Source: Trachelipus rathkii
Lineage: Eukaryota; Arthropoda; Malacostraca; Isopoda; Trachelipodidae
DNA: 30,978 bases
Assembly (NCBI GenBank): GCA_015478945.1
Contig: JABUQX010057038.1
Span: forward strand, 1 to 30,978
Reading direction: 5' to 3'
Shown here: positions 1 to 12,633 of the stretch, piece after piece
Layout: every line of letters starts with the position of its first letter
Position numbering within the stretch: position 1 is the first letter of the stretch
Position numbers and translations under genes: made by a program
The notes under the pieces: generated by a model
The model's input: only the letters and a program-made list of their open reading frames with translations
What the model was told of the DNA's origin: nothing
The model's database searches: none

Positions 1-345
1 TATATACTATATATATATATATACAATATATATAATATATAGTTCATAAACCATAGGTACTTTAAAGGTCTTTTTGATTGCTTATTAATATAATCAATTC
101 ACAAATTTGTCTACCAATCCTTAATTCCAAAAATAAAAGAATTAATTGTTTTTTGGCAAGTACCGTGCGTAATCTTGTAATATATTAGTTATATATTAAT
201 AATATATATATATAATAAGCTATATATATATATAGTATTATATATAAGGTATATAAATAACTCATAATATATAATATGAGGGTATATATTTATATATATA
301 ATTTTTATAGTAATACTATAATAATGCCGCCGTATAGAATGCGGG

Positions 346-385
346 TTCTTGATTCTTGATTCTTGATTCTTGATTATTGATTCTT
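346..385 (+). repeat. 7-bp tandem repeat (GATTCTT)n
   Basis: About five and a half head-to-tail copies of GATTCTT; one copy is changed to GATTATT. It is the only heptamer array I see in the window and it stands apart from the surrounding TA repeats. No function is apparent. Confidence 0.9.
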
Positions 386-1214
386 TTATAATTGATTATA
401 AGATTGTGATGTAAACAAAATTTGCGAATATCAAACTCTACTACTTCATAGGTCAACTCTAAAAACCTATGAAACTGTGTAGGTTTGTTGTTATCTTTTA
501 TTACTGCTTTTTTAATACTATGGTTATCTCTCTTTAATAGGTATTATATGAGTATTATAATAATATATATATATATATATTATTATATTATATATAAGTG
601 TATATATTGAGGTATTTATATTTATATTATTATAATATATATAATAATATATATAAATTATATAATCTCATTATTAATACTAATATATTATTTATTTAAT
701 AAAATTAATAAATTTGTTATATTAATAAAAATAAATACCTATATAAAAATTAAATATATCAGAGTTGGTGATTTTTTATTTATTACTTTATATATCAAAA
801 TTTATATACTATAAATATAATATATAAATAATATAATTATAAAATAAAGTTATTATATTTATAATATATATAATAACCTCAAAATATAATTAATAATATA
901 ATATATATAATTGCTCATATAATGAAAAATATAAATTATATTATAATAAATAAAATTATATATAATAATAGTTATTATATAATAATCAATAAATAATAAA
1001 TATATATAAATATTATATAATAAAAGTTAATAATAACATTAAATATATAGTATAATATTATATATTTATATTTTTTTTATAGTTAAAAGCTAGTGTTTTA
1101 AAGAAAAAGTTTTTAGATGAGTATTAAAAAACATTTTTTGCAATAGAATAAATGATGGAATATAGATACGTTATATTAAAAACTATAATATAAGTTATAG
1201 TACTAAGTAATGAG

Positions 1215-1230
1215 GTTAGATAAGTCTAAC
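1215..1230. other. 6-bp hairpin GTTAGA/TCTAAC
   Basis: GTTAGA (1215-1220), loop TAAG, TCTAAC (1225-1230) form a perfect inverted repeat in a locally less AT-rich stretch. It is not followed by a T-run on the plus strand. Function is unknown; it could be a chance stem. Confidence 0.5.
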
Positions 1231-1406
1231 TCGCTAGTGTGAGCTCATAAGAACCTACATATTTTTGGTATTAAGAAGATTACCAATTGTTGCAGTTGCC
1301 TAAGTGAGAGTAAGAGTTTATTTACTAACAGAATTTAATAATAAAAATAATGTGGCACAAAGAACAATTTAAGTAAATAACGTAAAAATAAAATTATTTA
1401 AGACAA

Positions 1407-1426
1407 TTCTCTCTTCTCTCTCTCTT
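1407..1426 (+). repeat. short CT microsatellite
   Basis: A 20-base pyrimidine tract of mostly alternating CT. It precedes a T-rich stretch ending in TTTTTAG at 1493, which resembles a splice acceptor, but no open exon follows. Confidence 0.75.
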
Positions 1427-2834
1427 AAAAAGAACTCAAATCTTTTTAATTTTTAATTAATAACATTGTTTTATGGTCTTCTTTTGTTTTTAGGAATATT
1501 ACTAAACAGATCTCTTTGGTAATAAAAGTCCGCGTCTCCTTTTAATATTAAATAGGCAGTTATATATATATAAAAGCATGTATAATAATAGTTATTATAT
1601 ATAAAGCTAAGTGTGTTGAACTAACTTCAGTAGTGATTATATAATATATAATATATAATATAACTATAATATATATAAATATGGTATTATATACATACTT
1701 ATATATATAATAATCATATATATAAGGTATTCAATAATATATATATATATTATAGCAACAGATCTGTCTAAATGATCTGATACTGAAACCATATCTTTCT
1801 GGAACATACATTTTAACTGTGCAGGATATTTAATTTACAATCTTACTTGCGATCTCTCTCTTAGTAACGCTTGATCTCGCTAGATAATAATAAAAAGTAA
1901 ACAAAATAGAAGATAGAAGTCTTATGTTAATCCTAGTTAATTAATATTTAAATAATAATGGTATTATACCTAGAATTTTTTTCGTGTGATTTTCAAGTGA
2001 TTTTCAGGTTATTGGAGGTAATTATCAGATATGAGCTTTCAAATGAATTTTATGTGAGTAATTTCAGGGATGCTATTATATTATAATTTTATATTATATC
2101 AGATCTACTTACTGAATCTTTTTTTCTTTATATATACTATATATATATTATTACATATATATAATAACTCATAATTATTATATATAATATATTATATATA
2201 TATAAAATTTATTATATAATAATTATATAGATTAAAGATTATAGATATATAGTATAATATATATAGTATATATATAATTTATATTATATATAAAGGTAAT
2301 ATATATAATATTATAATTGTAATATAATATTAATATTTTGATTTGTTATTATTATATATATAATACAATATTAATATATATATAGGTGAGTCTCTCATGT
2401 TAAATATAGATAGTTACTAAGTATTTAGGTTCGCTAGATAAAATAATATTAGTATTATTTATTAATATTTATATAATATAAATATATAAATATTGTATAA
2501 TAATGTATGAATAATTATTATATATAATATGAAAATTGATATATATATTAGGTAGATATATATTATCATATATATATATATCGTTATATAGTATAATATT
2601 ATAATTATTGTAATAATACCGTTATTATTTTGATAAAATATGTTTTATTAAAGTAATATTTTATATATTGTGTATATAATAATATTATATAAATATATAA
2701 GATATATATTATATATATATTATATATTACATCTATAATTATAATATATATATTAGTAACTTAATATATATTATATATATATATATAGTATATTTAATAT
2801 ATATAATTAATAATAATTTATTATATACTATATT

Positions 2835-3027
2835 CAGCGCGGCGTATATAGGTAGTACGCTAATAACTCACTTTTATGATACTTTAGATGATAATAGTAG
2901 ATTTTTAATAGGTAGGGGGCGTGTTAGGGTCGGGTTTTAGCAATATTAGATCATTGCCCACCCCTCTTCCGAAATTATAAGGCCATCTTTATCAAGTACG
3001 CTCATTTTACATCTATTGTCAGCGGTT
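2835..3027. other. mixed-composition island with G-run cluster
   Basis: A roughly 190-base island of normal composition in a sea of TA repeats. It carries G-runs of 2, 5, 3 and 3 bases within 2911-2934 (GG..GGGGG..GGG..GGG), then a C-rich run at about 2957-2966. A short stem, GCAAT/ATTGC, joins the two at about 2940-2958. The G-runs could allow a two-tetrad quadruplex. No open frame or known RNA was recognised. Confidence 0.4.
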
Positions 3028-5051
3028 TATATATATATATAATATATTATATATGAGTATATAGGGGGTTCACATACGTAATGCGTTAGGCTCAAAGTGA
3101 TATATATATCTTATATTAATGTAATATAATAATATAAATAAATAAGTATATACATTTATATAATATTAATATACATATTTATATATAATAACTTACTAGT
3201 ACTTATATTGGATATTGATAGTAGAGAGATAAGAGTATATGTATATATCCATATATCTATATAAATAGTATAGTTGATATATCATTACTATATAAGTATA
3301 ATATTGAGATATATAAATCTCTATTATTACTATAAATTATATAAAATGAATATTAATATTATAATATATTAACATTATAATATTGATATGTTCATCTAAT
3401 TATAGTTATGGCATTGGTATATTTCTGTCAATAACTCATACTTCAGGTAATTATATTAAATAGTTAGTATAATTTTTATTAATATATATATATATGAAAT
3501 ATATTATAATATATATATATATATAGGTACTTATATAATTACTATATAATTAGTATACTATTAATGATTGAGACTATATAATTATATAATATAGTTACAG
3601 TAAGTGATAGCATATATCTCTAATATTAGCTTATGATATTATGGCTATATATATTATATATATGAATATAAATTTAACTATTGATATTATTATTATCTCA
3701 TATATAAATATATATATGAGTATATACTCTATTCTATAATAGCTTGTTTTTATATAGGCATATTATAATATAGTTATATAATAACTACATATCATATATA
3801 ATAAATAATATTCGATATAGTTGATATATATTATATATAATATATATATTATAGTGTATAGATATAGTATGATAAGTTGTATAAGCATCAGCAGCAAATT
3901 ATCCATATGGTATTTATATAGAACATTTTTTTTTTTATAGTTGATAATTAATATATATTATAGGTATTATATAAATATTGTATATAAGTTAGTGACTGTC
4001 ACTTATATAGTATATTATATTATGCGCTGTCATGAAAAATTCACTCCCATCCCCCGAAATGTTTCTTACAGATGACTCTTATTACCCCTGTAGGTGTTAT
4101 TAATACATTAGTAAATAATACCTTTAATGTGACTTATTTTAAATTTACTAAAGCGATATAGGATCGTAATTAAAATTTTCTCTTTGACTAATTAGGAACA
4201 GTTCTTGAGTAAGTTGGTTATTCTCACTTTCTGAGTTATTATAGCAATAATCAGTAGGAATACAAAGTACTATTGTAATATATATACCATAACCATATAC
4301 CTATCTGATTCCTCTATATACTATACTTATAATATAATATAATTCCTAGGATAGGTAGTATATATAACCCTAACTCACTCTAGTAATCACCATTAAAGGT
4401 AGTGAGCCTATAATATTTCTTAGTGGATAGGCTATACAGGGTAGTAGTATACTATAATGAATATATATATAAGGCATTGAATAAAAAAAATATAAGTGAT
4501 GCCGGTGAGAGATTTATATAATATTTATATGTGTATATTACATATATATATAATTTTTGAGATATAGTATAGCTACTTATGATTGGTAAGTCGTAGTATA
4601 GGCTTACATACTAATTTGTAAGTGGACCACCTCATCTCTATAAACCTTTATTTGGCTATCTTATATATATGTAGTGCACTCATAATAACTTAGGGCCAAT
4701 ACTTCTAATTGTAAAGTCAACTCTATATAGGCTATATATAGGGCAATATCTACTACACTTTAGGTAGCTCATATAACTCATACTCTATATATATATATAG
4801 GCATATCTATACTACCTATTGATAGGATCACTACATCTATAAATATATATACATACTATATATTAAGCATACCCTATTACTTACTTATGAAGTGTGTCCC
4901 GCACCAACTCATACGCGAGCCCTTAAGCCAGTATTCATAAGGCATGTGGTTTCTATACGCTCTGGCTCAAAAGATCTTCACCTCTCCAAAGTGCATGCAT
5001 GAGGGAATAGCCACACACGCTCACTTCAAGGTAAGAAGCCATCGAGATTAA

Positions 5052-5063
5052 ATATCGCGATAT
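5052..5063. other. 12-bp perfect palindrome ATATCGCGATAT
   Basis: A perfect palindrome just inside the left edge of the balanced island. GCGATCGC (5146-5153) and ATCAATTGAT (about 5260) are further short palindromes nearby. They may be chance; palindromic subterminal sites are common in DNA transposons. Confidence 0.5.
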
Positions 5064-5824
5064 GAATCAGAAGATGGAAGAGAGTTCTACAGAACAGAAG
5101 AGGAGGTGTGTGCGCAGGAAAGAAGGAAGCACCGCATTTGCGATAGCGATCGCGCAGTTCCCAACATACAGGACTACAATACTCGTGTCGTTAGATAGTG
5201 CTAGCCATCGCATGTTGCTAGACGGACGCGGCGCTCGTTAAAGATGTGAAGACGCATGATCAATTGATAGTCGACAACTTAGGCCGCCCTGCGGTTACCA
5301 TAATAGAAAAGTAGATAAAAGAGCACCAACAGTGCGCGCGACAAAGGATAGAGGGTCTAAGTGAACTGGGAAAATACGGAGGACAGTGTATAAGATGGGT
5401 TTGTGGCCTTTGGTCTCGACCGCTGTCGCAAGGAAGCCGGGGAGATAGAAACCAGAGATACCCCCCCAGTTATAAGAGCAGTATTCCATAACAAGAGACA
5501 TATAAGCTACGGGATAAAATTCATAAGCATAAAATGACGTAATAAAAACTAGAGAAGAGGAATAAATATTTGAAAAAATTCCGCCAGAACTATAATCCCA
5601 GTTTCTTTGGGTAAAGCCGCGCCCACTAAAAGCTACCCACCGTTAAATGTGAGTAAGGTGATCCAAGAGTGTTAATACACTTAAGTGACATTTAATTTTT
5701 GATTTATACTGCTCGTGTGGGTTTCAGTGCCAAAAGTTGTTGAATATTTATATCCTGTCCACAAAGAGGATAGAGACGATGAGGAACGCAAAGGGTTGGT
5801 GTCGAAAATTTAGGCGGTTGGGTT

Positions 5825-5838
5825 GTGCGCGCGCGCGC
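5825..5838. other. alternating purine-pyrimidine GC tract (Z-DNA-prone)
   Basis: The 14 bases GTGCGCGCGCGCGC strictly alternate purine and pyrimidine and are nearly all GC. In a window dominated by A and T this is a rare composition. It could adopt Z-form under supercoiling; there is no evidence of a role. Confidence 0.6.
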
Positions 5839-7934
5839 TCTCGCCAAGAAATTAGGACCCGAATGTGGGAGAGAGAGTTAAAAAAGGGGACGCTAACTAG
5901 GATGTGTTTTGGGATGGGCGCAATATTTGATAGAAATTGACAAGGTTTTTAGATAGAATTCTCGATTCTCCATCATAAAGCATATGAAGACAGAACGTGC
6001 AGCTGTAAAATATAACAGCTCTCAGATCTGCAAAGGAGATAGGAAATCCGCGAAAGATTATGACTCGAGATCTTCTAAGTCGTGTAAGAAGTGCATAAAA
6101 GGTAAGGCATGATATTGAAGATGAGTTGCTAACGCTAAGCTGGGTTTGCGAATGAAGTAGGTTCGATGATTTCACAGGTGCATATATATAGAGACAGTGT
6201 TAGGGAGTGTTGTCTTCGTGAGTGAATACATATTATAGGGAAAAGAGGTTAGTAAAATTAGTTATAATAGTAGTAACAGTACAGACAGAACTGTGAGAGC
6301 ACCACTATTGATGAGAATAAATAAGAAGTTGGCGTTTCCCGTATCATACAACAGCGCCGATATGGAGGGCTATCGTATTATTGCGAAGACAAGATAAGAA
6401 ACCGATAGGTAATTATTTGGCATGAAGAAGGAGGACTAGCAAACAGTGTTGGGAGCGTTGGCAGCGGGCAGATGACGACGTGCCGACTTTACCCTCTCGG
6501 AGTCAAGTGGCGTGTTGGTTGCTATTTGTCAAGCGACCAAATTACGCAAGTTCCCTCGCAGTTAATTTTAAAAAGGGAAAATCTCATGAATCGGTGTGAG
6601 ATATGGAGAGCCACGAATATATAAAATTAAGGGGTTGTCCTCTCTTCCGAACAGTACAGTAACATCGTAGCGGTTCCTCGAAAAACAATACGTTACGTGC
6701 GCTCTCTAACTCAGAGAAAAAAAAAAAGTTAGGGGAAAAAATATATAGGCGAAAGAATGATACTATAAAATGCAATTGGGAGATCGGCTGTGTCTGTAGC
6801 GGATAAAAAATAATTAATAGGTGTATAGTCTTGACAGCTAGTTATCAGGCGATAGTTAAAAGGATCATGTAGCTAGGCTGTCCTCTTTAGCTGGATATTC
6901 ATGTGCTCATAATTACATTTGCATCTCTTCGTACCAACACTGTGATGGCGACTACCAGAAGTAAGGAACTCAGTATAATGAGAACAGTAGGATAAAATTA
7001 AATGTCCTTGAACAGAGGAGAACGGATTCTTAGGAGCGCTCCTTCAAAACATCGGGGAGGAAAATGCTGTTCCTGGGCGCCACCCCTCCCATAGCGTCAG
7101 GTAAAGATTTTCACAGGCAGCACCAATGCGACCGGAGGTTAATAGTGTAATCTCGCAAAGGATATGGACACTTGAGAGTAGGAGAGAGGAGAGGGGATAT
7201 GAAGAAGGCCAAAGCAGATCATTAAATACCAGGTGTCTGAATTATGAGCGATAGGAGTGGAGGCCTCTCGAAAAGAGATTAGCCTTTCAGTATAGTTGCA
7301 GAGAAGTCTTATGCACGAACCATACAGAGGTCTGACTCAAGAGGGAGCGAAGGGATTGCAGAAGTTGTTCGAGATATCTTGTATAGTAGGGCCCAGAAGA
7401 ATATTGTGATCGTGATAAGAGAAAACCAAAAGTAGAAAGTTTAGCGCCGCCACCTTTCGCTCTTGAAGAAAAGCTCCGCGTGGCCTTTTATCGTCGGGTC
7501 AAGTAGATAGTTATCCATTGCAAACAAGATGCGTTGTACGTTAGGTCTCGCGAGATGAAACATTATTAGCTGCCCTTGTGAGCATTGTGAATAGAAGGTG
7601 AGAGAGAACGAGAACACTTTCCACGCCGATACGCACTGTCTTTAGTAACTTACTGACGAGGCCAGAGAAAAGCGGGACGATGTTCGACACCATTTATGGA
7701 ATTTATGATGACGCGAGGGAGACGAAACGCACTTTAAGTCCTTAAGAAAGGACATGAATACCTCTGGTATCTTGTTACCAATCAAATCGCTCTCGCGCAT
7801 ATAACAGCTGTCAACCACTCTTGTACAGGCCGGAATCCGAAGGGCTGCGAGGTCCCACGAGTCACAGCTGAGGATACATTATCCACATGAATGGGATATG
7901 GTTAGTCGTAGAGCAACGCAAGGAGGCGCGCAAC

Positions 7935-7948
7935 CCGATTCCAATCGG
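7935..7948. other. inverted repeat CCGATT/AATCGG
   Basis: A perfect 6-bp stem with a two-base CC spacer, followed at 7951 by another partial copy, CATCCGATTT. Such tight palindromes fit protein-binding sites more than RNA stems. Function unknown. Confidence 0.45.
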
Positions 7949-8286
7949 CCCATCCGATTTCAACCCAAGTGCCAGAAAAAATGCATAGGCCAGATGGACG
8001 GCTGTTGGTAGGGAGGAACAGTTGAACAATTAAGGGACGGGATGATGAAAGGTTAAACCCCCCGCTCTGGACCACCCCAAGTTACCAATGAACCTAGGCA
8101 GTGCGTCAGATTTTTACCATTGGGAGCGAGGTCCGGGAGACCCTCACTGCCGAGGTGTATGTAGGGGTAGGAGAGAAAGGACTAGTGCGTTATGAAACTA
8201 TAGGCAGTCAATGTTCCTACCCCTGTTTCAAGCAGTTTCCCCGGGAAAAAGGTAGCGAGTAGTAATATCGCCCCGGTATACACTTC

Positions 8287-9835
8287 TGTATCATATAACT
8301 TTTATATTATGCGTAGTTCTACACCTATGTATATAGGATATTCTCCTTTTTATAAATAAAACTGGTATGATGATCTGATATATAATAGGTCTATAAAATA
8401 ATATTATCGTATAACTATATAGTTTATATACCTATTATATATAATAAATATTTTGAATTATATTTATACAATCATACATATAGTAATTTTATCACGCACC
8501 GCTTGTTGATCTATAATAGACGTGCTAGCGTTCTATCTATCAGATTTATATGAACTGCTAGTTCAAAATATTTGAGGTCACAATAAACGATTAGATATAC
8601 AGCTATTTGCACAACGACGAGATAGTGTATCGACTACTTCTTTGGTTTATCTTTGTGTTTGATCGTATCATTCATATATTTGTTTAATGTTCCGATATGT
8701 GTAAACATTAGATCGTGATATTATTAACCCGGTATACAATAAAACAACTCGGTCTCTACTGATTAATCCAGCCTACCGAGCTTTCTCCCATTATATATAT
8801 ACCGTATCAGCAATAGTCAAATAATAACAAATTATTTTATATAAGATAATCTGCTAGTCTATAGTACTAACTTTAAGCCTCTCATCCAAACATATCTATC
8901 TTCCTGTTATAAGCGGATATATATAGATGATATTATAACTGATACAATAAACAACTCTATAATGATCCACTTCCCCTCCCTATAGTCAATAAATCTAGAG
9001 CCTTGAGATTTTGTATGCTATAAGCAACGTGAACGATAGTTTACGTAAAGACGAATTTATCATAATTATATTATATTATTATTAATATATACTATATCCA
9101 CACTACTAATCTACTCCAATATATATAATATGTATATATTAATATTATATATAATAATAAAATAAACCACTATAATACCAAACTATGACGATCCCTTATA
9201 CATGTAGTATTATTATATATAATATTGTAGTAATATATAAATATATAATATTAGAAACAAATAAATAAGTAATATACTAAGTACTCTATATATATATATA
9301 GTATATAAAGTAATATATATATTATAATAATAGATATATTAATAGTATAGTATATATAAGACATAATCGTAATACCTTATATAGAGATATAAGTAGTATT
9401 AGTATATATAATATATAATATAAGTATATATATATGTCAGATTAATATAGTAATAATATATAGTTTAAAACACGTTAGTATATAATTTATATTAATATAT
9501 AATATAAGCATATAATAATATAAGTAATAGTATAATTTATATATAGTATATATACAAGATATATATATTATAATATAGTAATATATATAATAGTTATAAT
9601 ATATATATATATAATATATATAAAACAATATACATATATAATATATAATATATATATATATATAATAAATATAATATATATATTATATTAAATAATATAT
9701 ATAGTATAATATATAAGTATAAATATATATAATAATATATTATATATAGAGAGAGAGTATATATAGATTAAATATATATAATATATATATATATATTAAA
9801 TATATATCATAATTATATATACTATTGATCATCTC
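8287..9835. repeat. AT-rich region grading into TA satellite
   Basis: From 8287 to about 9060 the sequence is AT-rich but mixed, with no supportable gene. From about 9060 to 9835 it is nearly pure TA/TAA repeat. The only frame there encodes a Tyr/Ile run (YIYIYY...), which is a translation artefact of the repeat. A short GAGAGAGAG run lies at about 9748-9758. Confidence 0.8.
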
Positions 9836-9989
9836 TTGTATCAACATAAACCCCTAGAAAATGAGCAGTATTAAAATACTTATGAATATATTTTTGAAAA
9901 AGCGTGCCTAAAAAAATAGGTATACATAGAGCGCCTCAAAAAGCGGCGGGCACATTCACTAAAAAGCGCTAATAGGGGAGTAGTATCTC

Positions 9990-10055
9990 GGCCCGTGGGC
10001 CATAAGACCAGTGCCCATATGGGTAAATACCGGCCCTGGTGAAACCCTACAGGGT
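9990..10055. other. cluster of three GC-armed hairpins
   Basis: Three perfect inverted repeats follow one another: GGCCC-GT-GGGCC (9990-10001), CCCATATGGG (10014-10023, extendable by a G-T pair) and ACCCT-AC-AGGGT (10044-10055). The surrounding island, about 9895-10075, is markedly GC-richer than its flanks. The arrangement recalls the GC clusters and double-hairpin elements of some fungal organellar DNA, but nothing else in the window is organellar. It could be a structured RNA, a mobile hairpin element or a protein-binding array. Confidence 0.55.
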
Positions 10056-10169
10056 GATTTTACATAGAACTAGCACAGCATAGATATCTTCTTACTACTT
10101 TCTGTACTCGGTGTATGCTACGATATTATATATAATACACTTTACAATTCTGGAGTATTAGGAGGTAAT

Positions 10170-10420
10170 GAAGATATACTATATATATATAGAGTATATA
10201 TATAAATAATCATATTAATATATATAATATTATAAATGATATATATAGTAATATATATATAAATGATATTATTAATTTTTAATAATAATTTAATATATAA
10301 TAACAAAAACATATATATTATATATAAAGATATATATATTAATAATAATTACTAATATATATAATATAATAATTATTAATATATGTAATAACACATTCAA
10401 GAAATTTATCAATATACTAA
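10170..10420. repeat. TA/TAA satellite
   Basis: Imperfect TA and ATT repeats. The minus-strand frame that spans 10290-10622 encodes a long Ile/Tyr run over this repeat and is not supported as a gene. Confidence 0.8.
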
Positions 10421-10429
10421 TATACCTAT

Positions 10430-11640
10430 AGGTCACTACCAACCCCATATTATATACACTCCGTATTAATGACTTATGCAAATCGAGAACCCAAAACTCA
10501 CAAGCTAAGTAATTATCCACCATTTCCACCTCAACACGTAGTAAACTAAACCAATAGCAATTACACATTATACCCAAATAATGAGCTAATATACAGTATC
10601 GTACAATATTAATTACCACCATATGTTAAAGTAAGAAACATTCGCATATCCTATATATATATACTCTTGAACATAACTTCTAACCACTTACATACAACCA
10701 ATACCACTGAGATAGACCATTGCTCTATACTCTAACGAATATTAATAATCACAATTAGCAATTACACCACGACTACTGGGCACATATGACAATATACACA
10801 GTATCATGATCATACCAATAAATCACTATAAGAGCCGTTCAAACAAAAGTTCTTCAAAATAATATATAAGCAGCTGCCTCCTATCACAACCATCCATATG
10901 TACACTCATCTAGCTATATAAACATAGTAATAATCATAAATTCTGCCATATATAAGGTATACCCGTATCATAACAATGATACGCTTACCATATATTCTCA
11001 TAATAGCAAATCATCATCACCTCAGACAAACCAACAAATATACACACTAACAACATACAACCCTAATACTAATACTAAAACCACAACACATCCATCCTAT
11101 TAATCACTTAATATATACAATATATACTATAAACACAACTTACCCACTAATAAGTACTCACCATAGACACTTATACTCACATCTATTGACGAAATAAACA
11201 CTAATACCAAACTCATACTCGAACATACATATAAAGAGCGACGTTCCAGAATATCATAAAACAACATCCTAAATATTACTGCAGTTGCGCGTCCACCCGA
11301 AATGCTTCTTCCACAGAACTAATAACAATTGACCGACAAACCAAGTGATGCTTGTCATTATAGCCCTGTCTGACTATATAATTTATAATACCACTCAAGA
11401 ATATAAATAATATGATACGAGTAATGATTATTACCTTATCTACATACATATAGATCATAAGAAATTCATTTTATACACCAATTGACAAATGAACAACTAC
11501 ACATCTAGGACAACCCAAGAGTATTCTCATTACAAATTAGCTAGAGGGAACATAACACAACCATAAACTGTACACAATCACTAAAAACTGAGTCCAGTGT
11601 CTTATTATATTAATATACAATTAGGATGTATTAGCTATTA
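10430..11640. other. A/C-rich, G-poor block without a recognised gene
   Basis: The top strand is conspicuously rich in A and C and poor in G (for example around 10480-10620 and 11020-11230), in contrast to the purine-rich island at 4885-8286. Minus-strand frames at 10290-10622 and 11276-11458 are open but match no family I know. Strong strand skew of this kind is seen in mitochondrial DNA and its nuclear copies, and in decayed transposons; no mitochondrial gene was recognised. Confidence 0.4.
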
Positions 11641-11934
11641 AAACTTTCATTGTCCATAGAAATAATATAAAGATCACTTATTATTATATACACCGAGTGT
11701 TAAGAGTGAGATATCATGAGATATCAGCTATTAGGCCTTATCCAGTACATTTTTATAATATATCCTTGGGTTCTCATTATATTATAATTCTTAGATTTAC
11801 ATTAGTTTAACTAGAGTTATTTAAGGAGGATTTAAATGGTTTAATTACATGGGTATTATATCTAATATCGTAATAGATTAATAAGTAGATAGCACGGCTT
11901 ATTTCTATTTTGAGACTACTATTATAATATTAAT

Positions 11935-11957
11935 ATAAAATATAAATAATTATATAT

Positions 11958-11995
<38 letters not shown>

Positions 11996-12175
11996 ATAAT
12001 ATATATATATAATAATATATATAATATATATATAATACTAATATATAATATATATAATATATATGTTGTTATAATATTATATAATATATAATATTATATA
12101 ATTATTATTATATTATAGATAATAATTTACTAAATATAATATATATATACATCATATATTATTATTACCTCATAT
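11935..12175. repeat. TA satellite array
   Basis: Dense imperfect TA/TAA repeats with no coding potential, bordered by mixed DNA on both sides. Confidence 0.9.
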
Positions 12176-12367
12176 ACTAATAGCTCATCAATAATCTTAG
12201 AGGTATAATTGGTCATGATAAGGAAAGTATCTTTGTACGTGATTCTAGACAAGGGAATAGGTGATAGGAATAAGGAGTATCACCCGTATAATATAGACAA
12301 GCCCTAGACTATATATACAGCTCGAGAGACGTAGAGGAAAGGCCTGACCTATCCGTAAGGCCGTTGC

Positions 12368-12384
12368 GGATATTAACAATATCC
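12368..12384. other. 7-bp hairpin GGATATT/AATATCC
   Basis: A perfect 7-bp stem with an AAC loop. It overlaps a second possible pairing, ATCCG (about 12350) with CGGAT (12367-12371), so two alternative stems share the GGAT bases. The flanking stretch 12180-12720 has mixed composition and no gene. Confidence 0.45.
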
Positions 12385-12633
12385 CTAAATGTATACATAG
12401 CTAGATATACTTATATTTCCATATAAATAGCGATAGAATAAGCTAAGAGAAGAGTGATTGTTTGAACAGACTGAGTTTCTACATGAACAATATCTACATG
12501 GATTATGTGATATCTACATAGCAAATAAGAGAATAAACACTATGCCGTAAATCTGAGCAATATACACACTAATATAATATATATTGAGCAGATAATCTGA
12601 ACGCTATTAGTAGGTTAGGGAATATTAGTCAAT

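Larger units (their letters stand above)
1..4884. repeat. AT-rich low-complexity block
   Basis: Almost the whole stretch is imperfect alternating TA and TAA/TTA sequence, with long runs such as those near 560-600, 1560-1745, 2140-2300, 2560-2820 and 3480-3530. No open frame of useful length is present and stops occur in all frames. Short less AT-rich islands interrupt it, near 400-540, 1080-1540, 1755-2110, 2835-3030, 4020-4280 and 4600-4760, but none shows a recognisable gene. A perfect 10-bp palindrome, ACAGATCTGT, lies at 1758-1767. The pattern is typical of degenerate dinucleotide satellite in AT-rich nuclear DNA; some irregularity could also be sequencing or assembly noise. Confidence 0.85.
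4885..8286. other. 3.4-kb balanced-composition purine-rich island, no gene recognised
   Basis: At about 4885 the sequence changes sharply from TA-rich to a near-balanced, A+G-rich top strand, and it reverts at about 8286. Open frames inside are short (at most about 92 codons), on both strands, and look like chance frames with no known motif. A 35-codon frame at 4944-5051 starts MWFLYALAQ and contains CAAG|GTAAGA at 5027-5036, which is donor-like, but this is weak. GAAGTGT (4889-4895) and its exact reverse complement ACACTTC (8280-8286) lie at the two edges, with partial similarity further in (T.CC.G). This suggests a decayed inserted element; no target duplication was found. Alternatives are an old gene remnant or an assembly junction. 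Confidence 0.4.

Noticed and set aside
1478..1515. Strong acceptor-like TTCTTTTGTTTTTAG on the plus strand at 1493
   Set aside because: No open exon follows; the next donor-like site would leave only about 25 bases.
4944..5051. 35-codon plus-strand frame (MWFLYALAQ) with CAAG|GTAAGA
   Set aside because: A GTAAG match occurs by chance about once per kilobase and there is no partner exon, so it is only mentioned under the island.
5897..6175. 92-codon minus-strand frame in the balanced island
   Set aside because: Its length is within what chance gives in 3.4 kb of near-balanced DNA, and no motif is visible.
10290..10622. 110-codon minus-strand frame
   Set aside because: Half of it is TA repeat; the rest has no recognisable domain and lies in the A/C-skewed block.
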